Shown: piece after piece, positions 23,308 through 34,092 of the stretch
How positions within the stretch are numbered: position 1 is the first letter of the stretch
Layout: every line of letters begins with the position of its first letter
Program-made: the position numbers and the translations under genes
NCBI GenBank assembly: GCA_020809705.1
Contig: CP085828.1
Location: forward strand, 3,720,001 to 3,784,000
DNA length: 64,000 nucleotides
DNA from: Calonectria ilicicola
Taxonomy: Eukaryota; Ascomycota; Sordariomycetes; Hypocreales; Nectriaceae
Direction of reading: 5' to 3'
The notes under the pieces: model-generated
Told to the model about the DNA's origin: nothing
Seen by the model: the letters and a program-made list of their open reading frames with translations, nothing else
Databases searched by the model: none

Positions 23308-24270
23308 GAACTACTTTTTAAGTTGTAATTATAATCACATTTTGATCATACCTCGCTGCTATTCCACTGTATTTCAGGCTCTTATGGGTTAAATGGTTTC
23401 CTGATCTTCCTGAATAGAAATCCTCGAGTATTACACCCAAACCGAGACCTACCTCCTAGAAAGACAATCCTCCATCGCCATATCTCTTACCTTACTCAGT
23501 CTTCATCGTCACCGGGCTAATTTACATGACGTAGTTGCTGATGTGAGACTTTGGATTATGACTTCAATACAATTATCCCCTTCACCAATTATGAAGGCAT
23601 TTCTTTGCAAAAGGAAAAAAAAAAAGCCCGTTTCATTTTTAGTCTTCTTCCAATTTTTCGTATCGTACGAGGCATTGTGTTATCGTCCATACCTCGCCAT
23701 CATCCTTGGATGTGGGTCGACTCAACAGACCAGTTGAGGCGAGATGACTTGAGGGATGAACCTCCAATTACGTTTATCTCTTCTGTGACACTAAAAATAT
23801 ATTCAATGGCTCCATTATATGTATTTTTTGCATAGTTTATTTTAGTTGCAATCCCCTGCTTAGATATTTATTGCGGTATCGGCCACCGATATCCGTGGCC
23901 CGTCTCGCCATGTTTCTCACGAGATTCACCACATAACCGACACGTTATCAAAGGGGCTAGGTCATAAGTCGCTAAAACCAGCGGTCTAGGGTTCGAAATT
24001 GCCAAGTAGGGCCCCAGCAGCTTGTCACGTCCAGTATGGTTCCACGTTACCCGATCTACAGTCGGGAAACGCGTGCGGTAGTATGAGCAAGTTTCGAGAC
24101 TCGGCCTGGCCGCGTTCACAGGAATACGCTGTCACACAAACTAGTCGCCCAACGTAACTCTCGCACATAAGCAGTTACGCCATCAGCAATAAAAGAATTC
24201 ACGGGGCCCAGCGCATGGCAGTCAGGTTCCCGAGACACCATCCCCGCGATCAGTGTCTTGCCCGTCTACC
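23308..24270. other. Intergenic stretch
   Basis: This holds the 3' flank of the HeLo-type gene and the promoter of the four-TM gene. An imperfect palindrome (GGCCACCGATATCCGTGGCC) sits at 23881-23900. Frames in the stretch are short and not protein-like. Confidence 0.5.
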
Positions 24271-25095
24271 ATGGCTCGTGCAAGCGCCGCATCTCTCTGC
24301 CTACGGTTCCTTGAGTTCATAACCTCCATAACAGTGGTGGGGCTCTTTGGCTTTGCATATCCCGACCGCTTCAGGACGCGATTGTGGGAAAATGGTGGCG
24401 AGGAAGGATGGAACTCGAACCCAAACAAACGCATCTACTTTTACGCCAACCACAAGGAGCCCCCGGAAGTTCCTCTAATCTGGTCGCAAAGGTACAACAC
24501 ATTTCCTATTCGTTAGCATTCCCTGGTTTACTACATTGAACGTTTGCTCACGGCTGTTGTTTCGCAAAGGTTGACCGATTCAAACCTCGCCATTGCCATC
24601 CTCAGTCTCGTCATCTTCGTCTCCCGTGCCATCATGTCACGGCTCGGCTACCTACCTCGATACGCAACTATCTTGTACGACATGTTTCTTGCAAGTCTTT
24701 GGATCTATAGTCTTGTGGGCCAAACGTCTGGAGACATGTCGGTCCCAGAGACTGCGAGCACCCACCCATGGTACCTCGAACATTCGTGCTCCAGCAGTTG
24801 GCCCAAGAATCGGGGATACTGTCACGTAGCTCAAGCAAGCTTCGTATTCTCTATATTGGCGGCGGCTTTATACAGTGGGAGGTTGTTGAGAGAGGCGTTG
24901 CTGGTTGCTTACCGTCGAGGGAAGCAAAATGGCAAGGAGTGGACAGCGCTTGCCACAGAGGAGGTGGATGAAGAGAAATATAGCGACAGCGAGAATGATG
25001 AAGCTAGCACAGTCCCTGTAGTTCTGGACGACGTGTATAACGGTGCGCTGAGCCCAGTGCTGGCTTTCTTTCCAGCAGGGTCGAATCATTTTTAG
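24271..25095 (+). CDS. Four-TM membrane protein, possibly MARVEL-like
   Basis: Two exons (24271-24491 and 24570-25095) with a 78-base intron give 248 residues. Four hydrophobic segments are clear: residues about 9-28 (LEFITSITVVGLFGFAY), 79-97 (IAILSLVIFVSRAIM), 105-125 and 155-175 (FVFSILAAALYSGRLL). Cysteines and tryptophans lie in the loop between the third and fourth (about 140-155). The tail is acidic and hydrophilic and probably cytosolic. Small fungal MARVEL-like proteins have this layout and are thought to act in membrane organisation, but no diagnostic residues allow a firm assignment. The start was chosen at the ATG at 24271, because an upstream in-frame codon at 24253 is not ATG. 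A GTACAA donor makes the intron slightly less certain than others in the window. Confidence 0.72.
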
Positions 25096-25416
25096 AGAGA
25101 GGATGTCTGCGGCATGGGGAGGGGTAAGAGTGGGACAAATGGAGAAATACAGCGGGAGAACATCGCCAATCAATTACAAAACCACATCACTGGGTCACCA
25201 TTGGGAAACATGCAATTTTGGCGTGAACAATAACTTAATTCGATCAACTAGTGCTTTCACTCTAGCATTTTGACGAGCCCACAGTTATTCCATCGCAGCG
25301 AGTGGATCCATGCATTGCCTGATTCCCCCAATCCGAGGCCAAACTGATCGACGCCATGTTCCAAAAAGTCGGTTGTCGATGCCATCAAGGTTCTCATCGA
25401 AGGTGAGGCGAATGGC
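25096..25416. other. Convergent 3' region between the four-TM gene and the metallothionein
   Basis: The 3' flanks of both genes meet here. I see no other feature. Confidence 0.5.
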
Positions 25417-25595
25417 TTATTTGTGCTTGATTGGCAGATGTTAGCGACCGTTATGCGCAAAACGGCTCCGCGGAACCAGGCCAGACCTGGTTTAGAGGAG
25501 GACTGGGGAAGACGACGACTTACAGGGCAGCCTGCACAGGTGCAGCTGGCGCCGCAGCCGCAAGAACCGCTCGTGGCACATCCACATCCGCTCAT
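25417..25595 (-). CDS. Copper metallothionein (Neurospora CuMT / Colletotrichum CAP type)
   Basis: The gene is tiny: exon 1 (25595-25524) encodes 24 residues, a 98-base intron follows (GTAAGT donor, GCTAAC branch site, AAG acceptor), and exon 2 (25425-25417) is only CAC AAA TAA, adding His-Lys and the stop. The 26-residue product has seven cysteines at positions 4, 6, 12, 14, 18, 20 and 23. That is C-x-C-x5-C-x-C-x3-C-x-C-x2-C, the spacing I know from the Neurospora copper metallothionein. Such peptides bind Cu(I) through thiolate clusters in the cytosol and buffer copper. Reading through the intron would give a 112-residue protein whose remainder is unlike any metallothionein. The AAG acceptor is less usual than CAG or TAG, but the resulting CPHK end is typical of the family. 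A TATA box lies 120 bases upstream. Confidence 0.9.
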
Positions 25596-25714
25596 GGTGA
25601 TGGTTGTGTGTGAAAGGGTTTTTGGTTGATTGTGTGTTTGGGTTGAAGACTTGTTTGTGGCTGAAAGTGGTTTGCTGTGGAGAGAGAAGAGGTACAGCGC
25701 AATGCTCGCAGGGG

Positions 25715-25722
25715 TATTTATA
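25715..25722 (-). promoter_or_regulatory. TATA box of the metallothionein gene
   Basis: TATAAATA on the minus strand lies 120 bases upstream of the metallothionein ATG. Strong TATA boxes are common in inducible fungal genes. I did not find a clear metal-response element next to it. Confidence 0.6.
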
Positions 25723-27400
25723 GCTGAGAAGGCGAGCGGAAATCCTCAGGCATCATTCAAAGTGCGCGGAAGCGACACCGATTTAGCACGGCAGGTAGTT
25801 TGGAAGGAGGCTTGCGGATGCCGTTTAGCGAGTGGCCATTCTGATCAGTTGACTTTGATCAAACCTCCCCCACGTTATTGGCTGTTGCAGGTACAACTCC
25901 TCCTGTCGGACCATGACAGATAGGAACAGCACTGGGCGGTCCAGATGGAGTCCTGTGGACCTTTTCCGATGACACCAACTCTTTGGCCACACAGATGATC
26001 ACTTCTAGATGGCACCTAGCTTACTCTTTGACTCTTTTTTTGGGTTGCCTTCAGGGCAATCATTTAGATCGAACCTCGCTCGCCCGCATACCACACTCGA
26101 GCCGATTCATTCATTCGGCATTACGCAGCACAGACCCAGCCCAGAAACCGCAAGGCAAGATGCCCTGCTCCAGAGGCACTGTGTGTGTCATCCCGCCCCT
26201 GCGGTGGAGAACTTAGGGAGCTTTGGGGGACCAAGACAGCCGACTTTGTGTCAACCAGTCGACGTCATCTGAGCGGGATGTAAGCGGCATCTCGACCTGC
26301 CCCCCTCGTCTACCACTCAAAGGAAGCATGGCCTTGAAACAAGATCATGAAGGCATCTGCGACCCGTCAAACCAATCGTGCCAAATAGCAGATTACGAGT
26401 TAATACGTAAGGCGCTGAGCTTGTTTGCGATATTTGTTGCCCCCCGTCAGCAGGGCTACCACACACGGTTTAGGTGGTTGGATGTAACGTCAGTGGCAAC
26501 GGCAGGAGGCCCTAGGGAACCCCTAGCGAGGCGGGTGTCCTGCAGCTAGATAGCGGTCATGCGTGGGTAAATCATGAACGTACTGTAGTTATTCAATATA
26601 GATTAAACCCAGAAAACTGCGAAACTATGCTGGCCATGCCGCGTGTCTGGTACCACCGATACCCTTCTGCCTTTCGTACGTGATTCATTTCCTTCAAAAT
26701 AGACACATTCCAGTGCGCCAGTAGCCCATGTGCCTAAGCGTCCTGAGATTCACTAGATGTCTCCCGTGCGACTAGCCCCCGCGTGGTGAGGGTCGTGGCC
26801 CCGCTCGGAAGTCGGGCGGGGCCATGGCGGGGTCATTCCAGGAACAGACTCAAACCCCGAACAAAATCCACAAGAAAGAAAGACGGCTTCGCAATCAACT
26901 TTGGCTTGGACCATTTTAAATGCTCAAGATAAACCCTCTTGGAGTTTACTTTTCCGACCGTAAGGCACTATTCCAGCCATATACTAATGAATTCCTCACA
27001 CGCAACGACCCTCGCTGAACTCCATTGCTTGCAGTTCGCTGCTGACCATATCCACCCACCCATCTGAATCATCATGCTCAATCTCGCTCAATCTGCCCTT
27101 CTCAATCCAACTCACCGGCTCAGCTGAATTGCGCGCATATTGCGTAGAATACGCGGCCCAATCCCTTCAAACGTCGCGAATACGTAAGTGACACGTTTCA
27201 AGGTTCGCAAGCTGTATTCGTAATATCAGTCAGTATCCAGTTTTCTCATGACGGCAAGGTCGACTACAAAGTTCAAAGTCAACGTACCTCAATTTTTCAA
27301 CACCAATCGGGGTCTTTTTCTCAAGTACTTCCGTAAAGAGGTCTTGAAGTTTTAGTGACATGCCGTACTTGTGAAATGCGGATGCTCGGTTGGGATTCCC
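25723..27400. other. Intergenic stretch upstream of the metallothionein
   Basis: It holds the upstream part of the metallothionein promoter, a GC hairpin (listed separately at 26796-26824) and the 3' flank of the next minus-strand gene. The open frames at about 25983-26549 overlap in several phases and are not convincing. Confidence 0.5.
26796..26824. repeat. GC-rich inverted repeat (hairpin)
   Basis: TGGCCCCGC (26796-26804) is matched exactly by GCGGGGCCA (26816-26824) across an 11-base loop. It lies in non-coding DNA about 570 bases beyond the 3' end of a minus-strand gene. No role can be assigned. Confidence 0.6.
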
Positions 27401-28138
27401 CTAAGGCTTTCTGTCCTTGGCCTCCTTCTCCAGCTCGGCTTCGACCCTTTTAACTCTTTCCGAGCTTATACCAGGCTCTCTCGTTGAAATTTCGCAAATA
27501 CGACTAGGTGCCAAAATTGGGCGAGGCAGTTGTCGCCCCAGGGTATACCAAACCTCTTCATACGCAAACTCTAGTGCTTCTCGAAGTAGCGTCTCAACAT
27601 CCAACTCGGGGGTATCACCATGTCGCTGGGTTTTGAGAACATGCTTGCGAGTTCGGAAGAATACCGATGTGGCCCACATAAAAGTACATTGGGCCTTCAT
27701 CGCAGTTCGTAGTGTGAGCCAATCGAGGTATGAGGTGAGGGCTTTGCAGGCATCTTCGGAAACGGCCAAACCACGAACAAGGCCAACGACTGAAAAGTCG
27801 AGTCTAGGAGATTCTTCCACATCTTCTCGCACTAGTTGAAAGATAGGGTGCGTAATGCCAGGAATCACCTCTCCTGGTGTGGCTATGGTACGCTGAAGAG
27901 TGTACCAGGTGCCATCACGAAGCCGGCGATGGTAGTAGAGTCCCCATTGGAATTCCTCAACCACGTCAAGTTGGGCGGTAATGGACCGGGAGTTTCTGGG
28001 ATCGTTAGGGCTCAAGTTATCGAAAAGATAGGCTGCGGTGTCTTGGGAGTAGCTCGGCCTATATGAAGACGGTTGATGAGCGACGGACATGGTCAGGTAC
28101 AGGGTACCCGGCTCGAGTTGCTGGACGTAATAGCCCAT
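27401..28138 (-). CDS. Protein of unknown function
   Basis: A single-exon frame of 245 residues starts at the ATG at 28138 (context GCCATGG) and ends at 27401. The composition is protein-like and soluble, with no signal peptide and no membrane segment. Aromatic and charged residues are mixed through the first half (for example QWGLYYHRRLRDGTWYTL near 64-81). The C-terminal 40 residues look like a charged helix (ERVKRVEAELEKEAKDRK). I do not recognise the family. The frame stays open a little upstream of the ATG, so a short upstream exon is possible. A perfect 10-base inverted repeat lies 43 bases upstream and may control it. Confidence 0.6.
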   Translation of the reverse strand: MGYYVQQLEPGTLYLTMSVAHQPSSYRPSYSQDTAAYLFDNLSPNDPRNSRSITAQLDVVEEFQWGLYYHRRLRDGTWYTLQRTIATPGEVIPGITHPIFQLVREDVEESPRLDFSVVGLVRGLAVSEDACKALTSYLDWLTLRTAMKAQCTFMWATSVFFRTRKHVLKTQRHGDTPELDVETLLREALEFAYEEVWYTLGRQLPRPILAPSRICEISTREPGISSERVKRVEAELEKEAKDRKP

Positions 28139-28180
28139 GGCGATGATGCCGAGATTGTAAATTACCAAAAGAGGTGTCAG

Positions 28181-28202
28181 TCAACCGTTTGTAAACGGTT
28201 GA
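28181..28202. promoter_or_regulatory. Perfect palindrome in the leader or promoter of the 27401-28138 gene
   Basis: TCAACCGTTT (28181-28190) and AAACGGTTGA (28193-28202) are exact reverse complements around a two-base centre, 43 bases upstream of the start codon. A further half site, AAACGGTTGG, lies at 28264-28273. The CGGTT core fits Myb-type sites, and a dimeric regulator or an mRNA hairpin are both possible. Confidence 0.55.
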
Positions 28203-29308
28203 TGATGGTGAAATCGTGGCTTGAAGATGAAAACACACCTAGTCAAGGTGATTGCACTGCAACAAACGGTTGGTGACACGAGTTTTTTTTCCTTGTTGAC
28301 CACACGCCATTCTGTGATAAAATTTCTATTTATGCACCCTACCTCTATAGTTTTTATTGGTTCTATTATATTCTTAATTCAGTATTCATCCCAGCCTGAG
28401 AAAGATAACAATACGATTATGAACATGATGCTGCATGCCCTAGCACCAAAGCACCAAAGTGGGGTGAAGGGAGCTATTCGGATGCAGGGTTGACATTGAC
28501 TCAATGCAAACAAACCGGCACAAAAGCGGGGAATTAGTAGGGACCTCTCCTGTCATGACACCCCTAGCCAGGATGCCAGTCAGCTGTCGCAGAGCCTCTG
28601 TTGCTAGCTGTTGCAGTTGCAGAGCCCTGGTGAGTGAGCCCCTCCCAATTGGTGAAACGTGCGCAAGAGTTGTAAATGGTCAAACCACACACAAAAAAAA
28701 AAACCCCCGCCACAGTCATCATCACCTATAGCGCATCGCACAATCGCACATACGCTCGCGCAAGGCGGCCTGCGATGGCCAAGCTCGCGCCAAAAACAGC
28801 CGAGGCCCCCGGGTCACGGCAGCGGCCAAATCCAACAGGGAAGGCAACCAGCGAGCAATTCGCCGGATGATACGCCGATAGGTGGAGATATGGAGTGTAT
28901 CGCTATTTAGCCAGCGCATCAACCCATTCATATGCGGGGACTGTACGGAGCCTGCTCACGAGGATGGGAGGTTTTTTCTAGGCCTTTCCCGGTGGACTGA
29001 GGACAACGCGTTTGCTTGAAACATCTTTTGGCCGGTGGCCTTTTGCTTCTATAACTGAGCGAACGCGCGCGTAGTTTTGCTCGTCGATCACATCACCCTA
29101 ACGAGACGCCTCCGAGCTCCTTACCTACGTCACGACTTGTAGCAGCGCCATCTAGAGGGGCAATTGCGGGGCATTTCCTTGAGACGTCGCATTCACATCT
29201 CGTGCCTTTGCGACAACAGCTACAAATTCGCCAGACGGGCCTCACACTCCAATCCTCGAATAATTACAAGAAATCGAAAGAGTCGTCGCGCCTCCGACCA
29301 TCGTCAAA
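28203..29308. other. Divergent promoter region upstream of the unknown gene and galactokinase
   Basis: Both neighbouring genes are transcribed away from this gap. Apart from the AAACGGTTGG half site at 28264-28273, I see poly-A and C-rich tracts near 28690-28706 and no credible gene. Confidence 0.5.
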
Positions 29309-30931
29309 ATGTCCGGCCCTGTCCCCATCGTCAAAGCCGTCGGCGACATCTATCCCACCGCCGCCCTCGCCACCCAGGCTCCGCGATGGAACGACCTCGT
29401 CACTAAGTTCGAGGCCATCTACGGCCACCCGGCCACCTTTGTCGCGCGCTCGCCCGGCCGTGTCAACATCATCGGCGAGCACATCGACTACTCGCTATAC
29501 TCGGTGCTGCCCATGGCCATCACGGCCGACGCCCTCTTTGCCGTCGCCGCCAAGCCCACCGCCGCAGATTCCAAGACGTTTCGCATCCGCATCGCCAACG
29601 TCGAGGATGCCAAGTTCGCCTCGGCCGATTTCGAAGTGCCCATCGACGGCGATGTGGAGATTGATGCGACCAAGTTTGAGTGGACAAACTACTTCAAGAG
29701 CGGCCTGCGCGGTGTTCTGGAGCTATTGAGGAAGAAGCATGGTGCCGGTTTCAGACCCGTGGATATGGAGATTTTGGTCGACGGTACCGTACCTGTCGGT
29801 GGAGGATTGAGTTCCAGCGCCGCTGTGGTGAGCACAAGCTCTCTGGCCGTCATGGTTGCCAATGGCGAGACTTCAGTGGACAAGAAGGAGTTGACTGAGC
29901 TCGCCATTGTCAACGAGCGAGCAGTGGGCGTCAACTCGGGAGGGTAAGTCAACTATAACATCTTCATATTGAGCTTTCCTTTGTTTGCTAATATAAGTTA
30001 CAGTATGGACCAAGCCGCTTCCGTCTTCTCAGAGCAAGGTTCTGCCCTTATGGTGTCCTTCAGTCCCGAGCTTACAGCCAAGCCGGTTAAATTTCCTCCC
30101 ACAAACCCCGAGTTGTGCTTCGTCATTGTCCAGTCTTTCGTCACATCCAACAAGCAGGTCACTGGTCCTATCCACTACAACTTGCGTGTCGTCGAAGTCA
30201 GCATTGCCGCAGCCTACCTCAATGCTGTTCTCAACCCCGCTGGTGTTGAACTGCCCAACGACGCCGGTCCTCTGGGCATCAGTCTCAAGGGCTTCCACGA
30301 TACATTCTTCCGTCATCTGAGCGGTGACAGCGATTTTGCCGCCAAAACTCTGTCCAAGGAGGAGGAGCTCGAGAAGCTTTTGGCGATTACAAAGGAGACT
30401 TTAACTCAAGAGGAGGGATATACCCGTGAGGAGGTGGCCAAGGTTCTTGGCATTACCGTCCCAGAGCTCGAGGCCCGCTTCATGTCGCAACTACCTATCC
30501 GTGCAGAGCGCTTTAAGCTCCGCCAGCGCGCCATCCACGTCTTCTCCGAGGCCCTGCGCGTTCTCCAATTCCTTACACTACTTGAGCGACCAGTTCACAC
30601 TGGACGCACCGACACGACCGAATTCAACCAGCAACTTGGCGATCTCCTCAACCTGACACAGGACTCATGCCGCGATCTCTACGAGTGCAGCTGCCCAGAG
30701 CTCGATGACATCTGCACCATCTCTCGCGCTGCGGGAGCTTACGGTGCCCGAGTCACAGGTGCTGGCTGGGGAGGATGCAGTGTGCACTTGGTGCCCGCCG
30801 ACAAGGTCTCCGCTGTCACGGAAGCGCTGGAGAAGGAGTACTTCTCAAAGAAAGAGCTTACAGAGGACCAAAAGGCCGGTGCAGTCGTAGTGAGCAGACC
30901 AGCTTCAGGAAGTGCATTGTACTATGTCTAA
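29309..30931 (+). CDS. gal1: Galactokinase
   Basis: Two exons (29309-29943 and 30004-30931), joined over a 60-base intron with a GTAAGT donor, give 520 residues. The enzyme phosphorylates galactose with ATP to galactose-1-phosphate in the first step of the Leloir pathway, in the cytosol. All GHMP-kinase marks are present. The galactokinase signature GRVNIIGEHIDY (50-61) binds sugar, the ATP loop VGGGLSSSAA is at 163-172, and the catalytic aspartate follows in GGMDQAAS (D214). The third motif, GAGWGGCSVHL, lies near residue 465. The length is as expected for fungal galactokinases. The splice is certain because the essential GGMDQ motif spans it. The rest of the galactose pathway is not in the window, so there is no GAL cluster here. 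Confidence 0.97.
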
Positions 30932-31695
30932 GACGGCCTTTGCTTGAGTATTTGATTTAGAGCATTAGTTACAGGGGTCAGCGTTGCTTCGGTGTAAAGA
31001 CAGTGTACGGAATGATTTGCAGAGGTTCTTATATAACGATTCACTTCGAGTTCCACAATGATCACCTCCACCCTGATCGCCTGGTGATATGATTCAAGTG
31101 CAATAAATATGTAAACAAGCAAAAGTCTTGTTAACCCACGGGCCTGGGGAGATTCTTAAACGGGTAGAAGGGGCAAATAAATTTGATTAAAGCTGTATAA
31201 TAAAAATTTATGGTAGGCGATGTTGATTTTGATTATTTTAAACTATTTGATTGTCCCATGTTTCTTTATTACTTGCCCATGTATAAATCTAGCACGCATA
31301 CAACACCCCAGGCAGATCCAGGACAGAAATAAATCAGGAACACACATACAGCTTCTTTTTCCTATGCTTGAAGTCTTTCCAGAAATAAAAAAATTGAATA
31401 GAGGGAAGAAGATGCTGCATATTTTTGTCATCCATCACTTCATTCCCCCGCCTCGTTTCTCTATTGGATGTAAGAACAAGTCCTCTCCCAGCCACACAGC
31501 AGCTTCACAGCTGGATGATTGGTCGCTCCAAGACAAAAAACGGATCGTCATCCTCATTTCCACGTATTCGATTTTAAGCGGTGAGGAACGCTGATGCAAT
31601 ATGATGTGTCTGGCCAAGAGCAAACACATACAGGCAGCGAACCTCGAAAAATTTTTCACTTGTTCCATCTTTCCCTCGTCAACACAAACACCAAG
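30932..31695. other. Intergenic stretch after galactokinase
   Basis: A/T-rich DNA contains the galactokinase 3' flank and the upstream region of the next gene. The frame open from 31594 is in phase with the next gene, but its first ATG in a sensible context is at 31696. Confidence 0.5.
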
Positions 31696-32909
31696 ATGGA
31701 CACTCCTCTAACACCTCGTCAGCGCGTGTATTTGTCTGCTAGAACCATCTTCAGCGGCCAAAATGCCCTAGTGCGAAAACAAAAAAAGGTTAGGGAGCTT
31801 GTCGAATACTACCGAAATGACCTGAGCACGCTGCTCGGGGAATTTGGCGTGGAAAGATTGGTGGACATAGTCAAAAACCTCTTGGAAGAACGTATATTCG
31901 AGTCGGTTTTACGAGCCAGGGCCGAGTTTCCTGAACTCTTTCCTCCTCCGCAGCAGGAAGTCGAGCGAGAAGCGACGGAGCAACAGGCGATCGAAGATAC
32001 AGAGAGCTCGTTGGAAGAAATCCAATTAGAGAACGAAGATATAACATTAACCGAGGACCATATATTGGAAAATGCTACTGGTGAGACCCAAGCACTCGTC
32101 AACATTACGGAGCTGACAAGATAGATTCACCTGTTGAACTACTTCAAGCTGGGTCCGCGGTTCCGACTCTTTATCCATCATGCATCCCATATGAGGCGCA
32201 ACACCGTCTTCTCACAACTGCTCAAAAGCTTCTTGAGGAATGCTGTTTCGATTTTGCCAAAAAGTGGCTGCCCAATATTGTTCAGGATAACGCATGGGAC
32301 TGCGGAGCTGCAGTCGAGCTAACACAGTGGACCAGCATCTTGACCATCGAGCATGCGAGCAACATTCCTTCCCATGCTATTGACCTTGTCAAATCTCAGT
32401 CAAGTCTAAATGAGCTGTTTCTAAACACCCATAAGATTCGACACATAGCAGTCCACCGGGTGCCCACGACCGCCCGTGGGATCAGCAAACTGCTTGAGTA
32501 CGGCGTGCAACTCGCCGAAGCTCTTCGTGACCTCAGATGCGCATCAAAATTAGAAGGCCTAAAGGTTGCGGTCGACAACAAGGTCACCGCCATGGAGCTC
32601 ACTAAATGCTTTTTAGAGAGCGATACCAGCACAAAGCTAGAGGCTCTCCGACGCCAAAAGGAAGATATTGAGAGACAGGAGCATGAGTTGATTGAGCGCA
32701 TGGTACAGGAGGATCAGGCTAATAAAGCCTTGATTGGCAGGCTTTTGATGGAATGCATCGACGACGTCCTTGCGCCAAAGCCATATCCCGAAGAAAGTGA
32801 GGTATTGCATGATACACATCTAGAGTCGGATGAGCCTCGTGAACATCGGATTGAAGCTAAAGGTAATGGTCCTCCAAGAGACATCGACTGGACAAATTTC
32901 AGGTGCTAA
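31696..32909 (+). CDS. Helical protein of a fungal family of unknown function
   Basis: Two exons (31696-32080 and 32125-32909) give 389 residues. The intron is 44 bases with a GTGAGA donor and a CTGAC branch site, and it replaces an in-frame stop with a continuous protein. The N-terminal part is helical and charged with a Glu-rich middle (about 85-128). The segment HIAVHRVPTTARGISKLL (around residues 237-254) is the most family-like part; I recall similar VHRxPTTARGI segments in poorly characterised fungal proteins, some labelled as cytochrome c1-related without good reason. A coiled coil follows (about 300-335). Near the C-terminus, 32863-32902 could be a further 40-base intron that would move the stop to 32940. 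No signal peptide or membrane helix is visible. The function is not known to me. Confidence 0.68.
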
Positions 32910-34092
32910 CCGTGAAAAGCGTCTCCTCCGAAGCGGTTGATAAATTCCTTGGCCATAGTTCTGAGCTATCTGCCTTCTCGGAGCTGGTATTGATTCCGGG
33001 TTCTTCTTTCGAGGCGCAGGTACGATATCGGGCAATCGACTTCAGCTAAACATGGTTTATCCGGCAGCCGGGATCACTTCCAAATCGGACACCTCGATCA
33101 CAACTCACATTGTATCCACGTATGCAGGTTTTCAATAGTGGCCTGGCGATCCAGTCCATGGATGGTGCATGAGTGTGGCGATGATAAGGAACGGGTTTAC
33201 GCGAGACCAGGCACCCCTCTTTAATGCTGTTGAGATGAACTGACCCACCAGCCTCTCATATCAAGATGATTGGGGATCGATCGCAATATTACCTTATGCT
33301 GACGCCACGTTCTGGATGCCTGGTCGAAACGTGCTGCTCTAGAGATGTTGGTTGGTTCGGCCGAGACCTGCCACCGCCGGGTATAACAATCCAGAAGATC
33401 ATACACCTGTCATGGTGTTCGTTGCAAGGCCAAATCCCTGTCCATATTTTTTTTTAAATAGCCCATGTATGTAGCCCTATTGCATAAATGACTGTCAATT
33501 CAACCACTTTATTCGCGGGATTTCCACAGAGCTCCTGAAATGCCGGATCGCGTGATTGATTGCGCATATGGACGAGCCACCCGGGGCCTCTGATATCAGA
33601 ATTCGATCATCTTTTGTCCGGTAAAACTATTTCCCACGTGTCAGAGGCGGGCGCCAATAACTTGGCTGGATTAAATGGGAACCTTGATATCTTGTGCATC
33701 AGTACAGTGATCAGCCAAGAAATGCTTCCAGACTAGAGGGTCATGGCTTGAAACCGGCTCATTTGCTTAGTATAAGCGATGTGGAAATTTCCGAATGAAG
33801 GTTCCCCCGCATCCTTCGTGTTTATATATATTCAAGATACTTCCTTTTAACTCGTTGGACTAATGGATGAATGTCGCCGATGGCGCCGAGCTGACTGATT
33901 ACGTGAGACTTGACGACCATCAGTCATGGTTGGCAATCCTCTGTCATTGTAGTTGCGAAGTTGTATGAATGGCCATTGAGATGTGGGATTGTATTGAAGA
34001 GATAGATATAGAAGGGAACCTTCGCCGGTCACGATTGACTATCAAGTCTTTCACTTATCTAGTTGAATCCCTCGGGAGGCTACATTGTAATC
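32910..34092. other. Intergenic stretch upstream of the chloroperoxidase-like gene
   Basis: No gene or repeat is supported. A TATATATA-like stretch near 33824-33832 lies about 260 bases before the next start codon and could belong to its promoter. Confidence 0.45.

Noticed and set aside
23990..24010. GGGTTCGAAATTGCC resembling a tRNA T-arm
   Set aside because: The five-base stem does not pair and no cloverleaf can be drawn around it.
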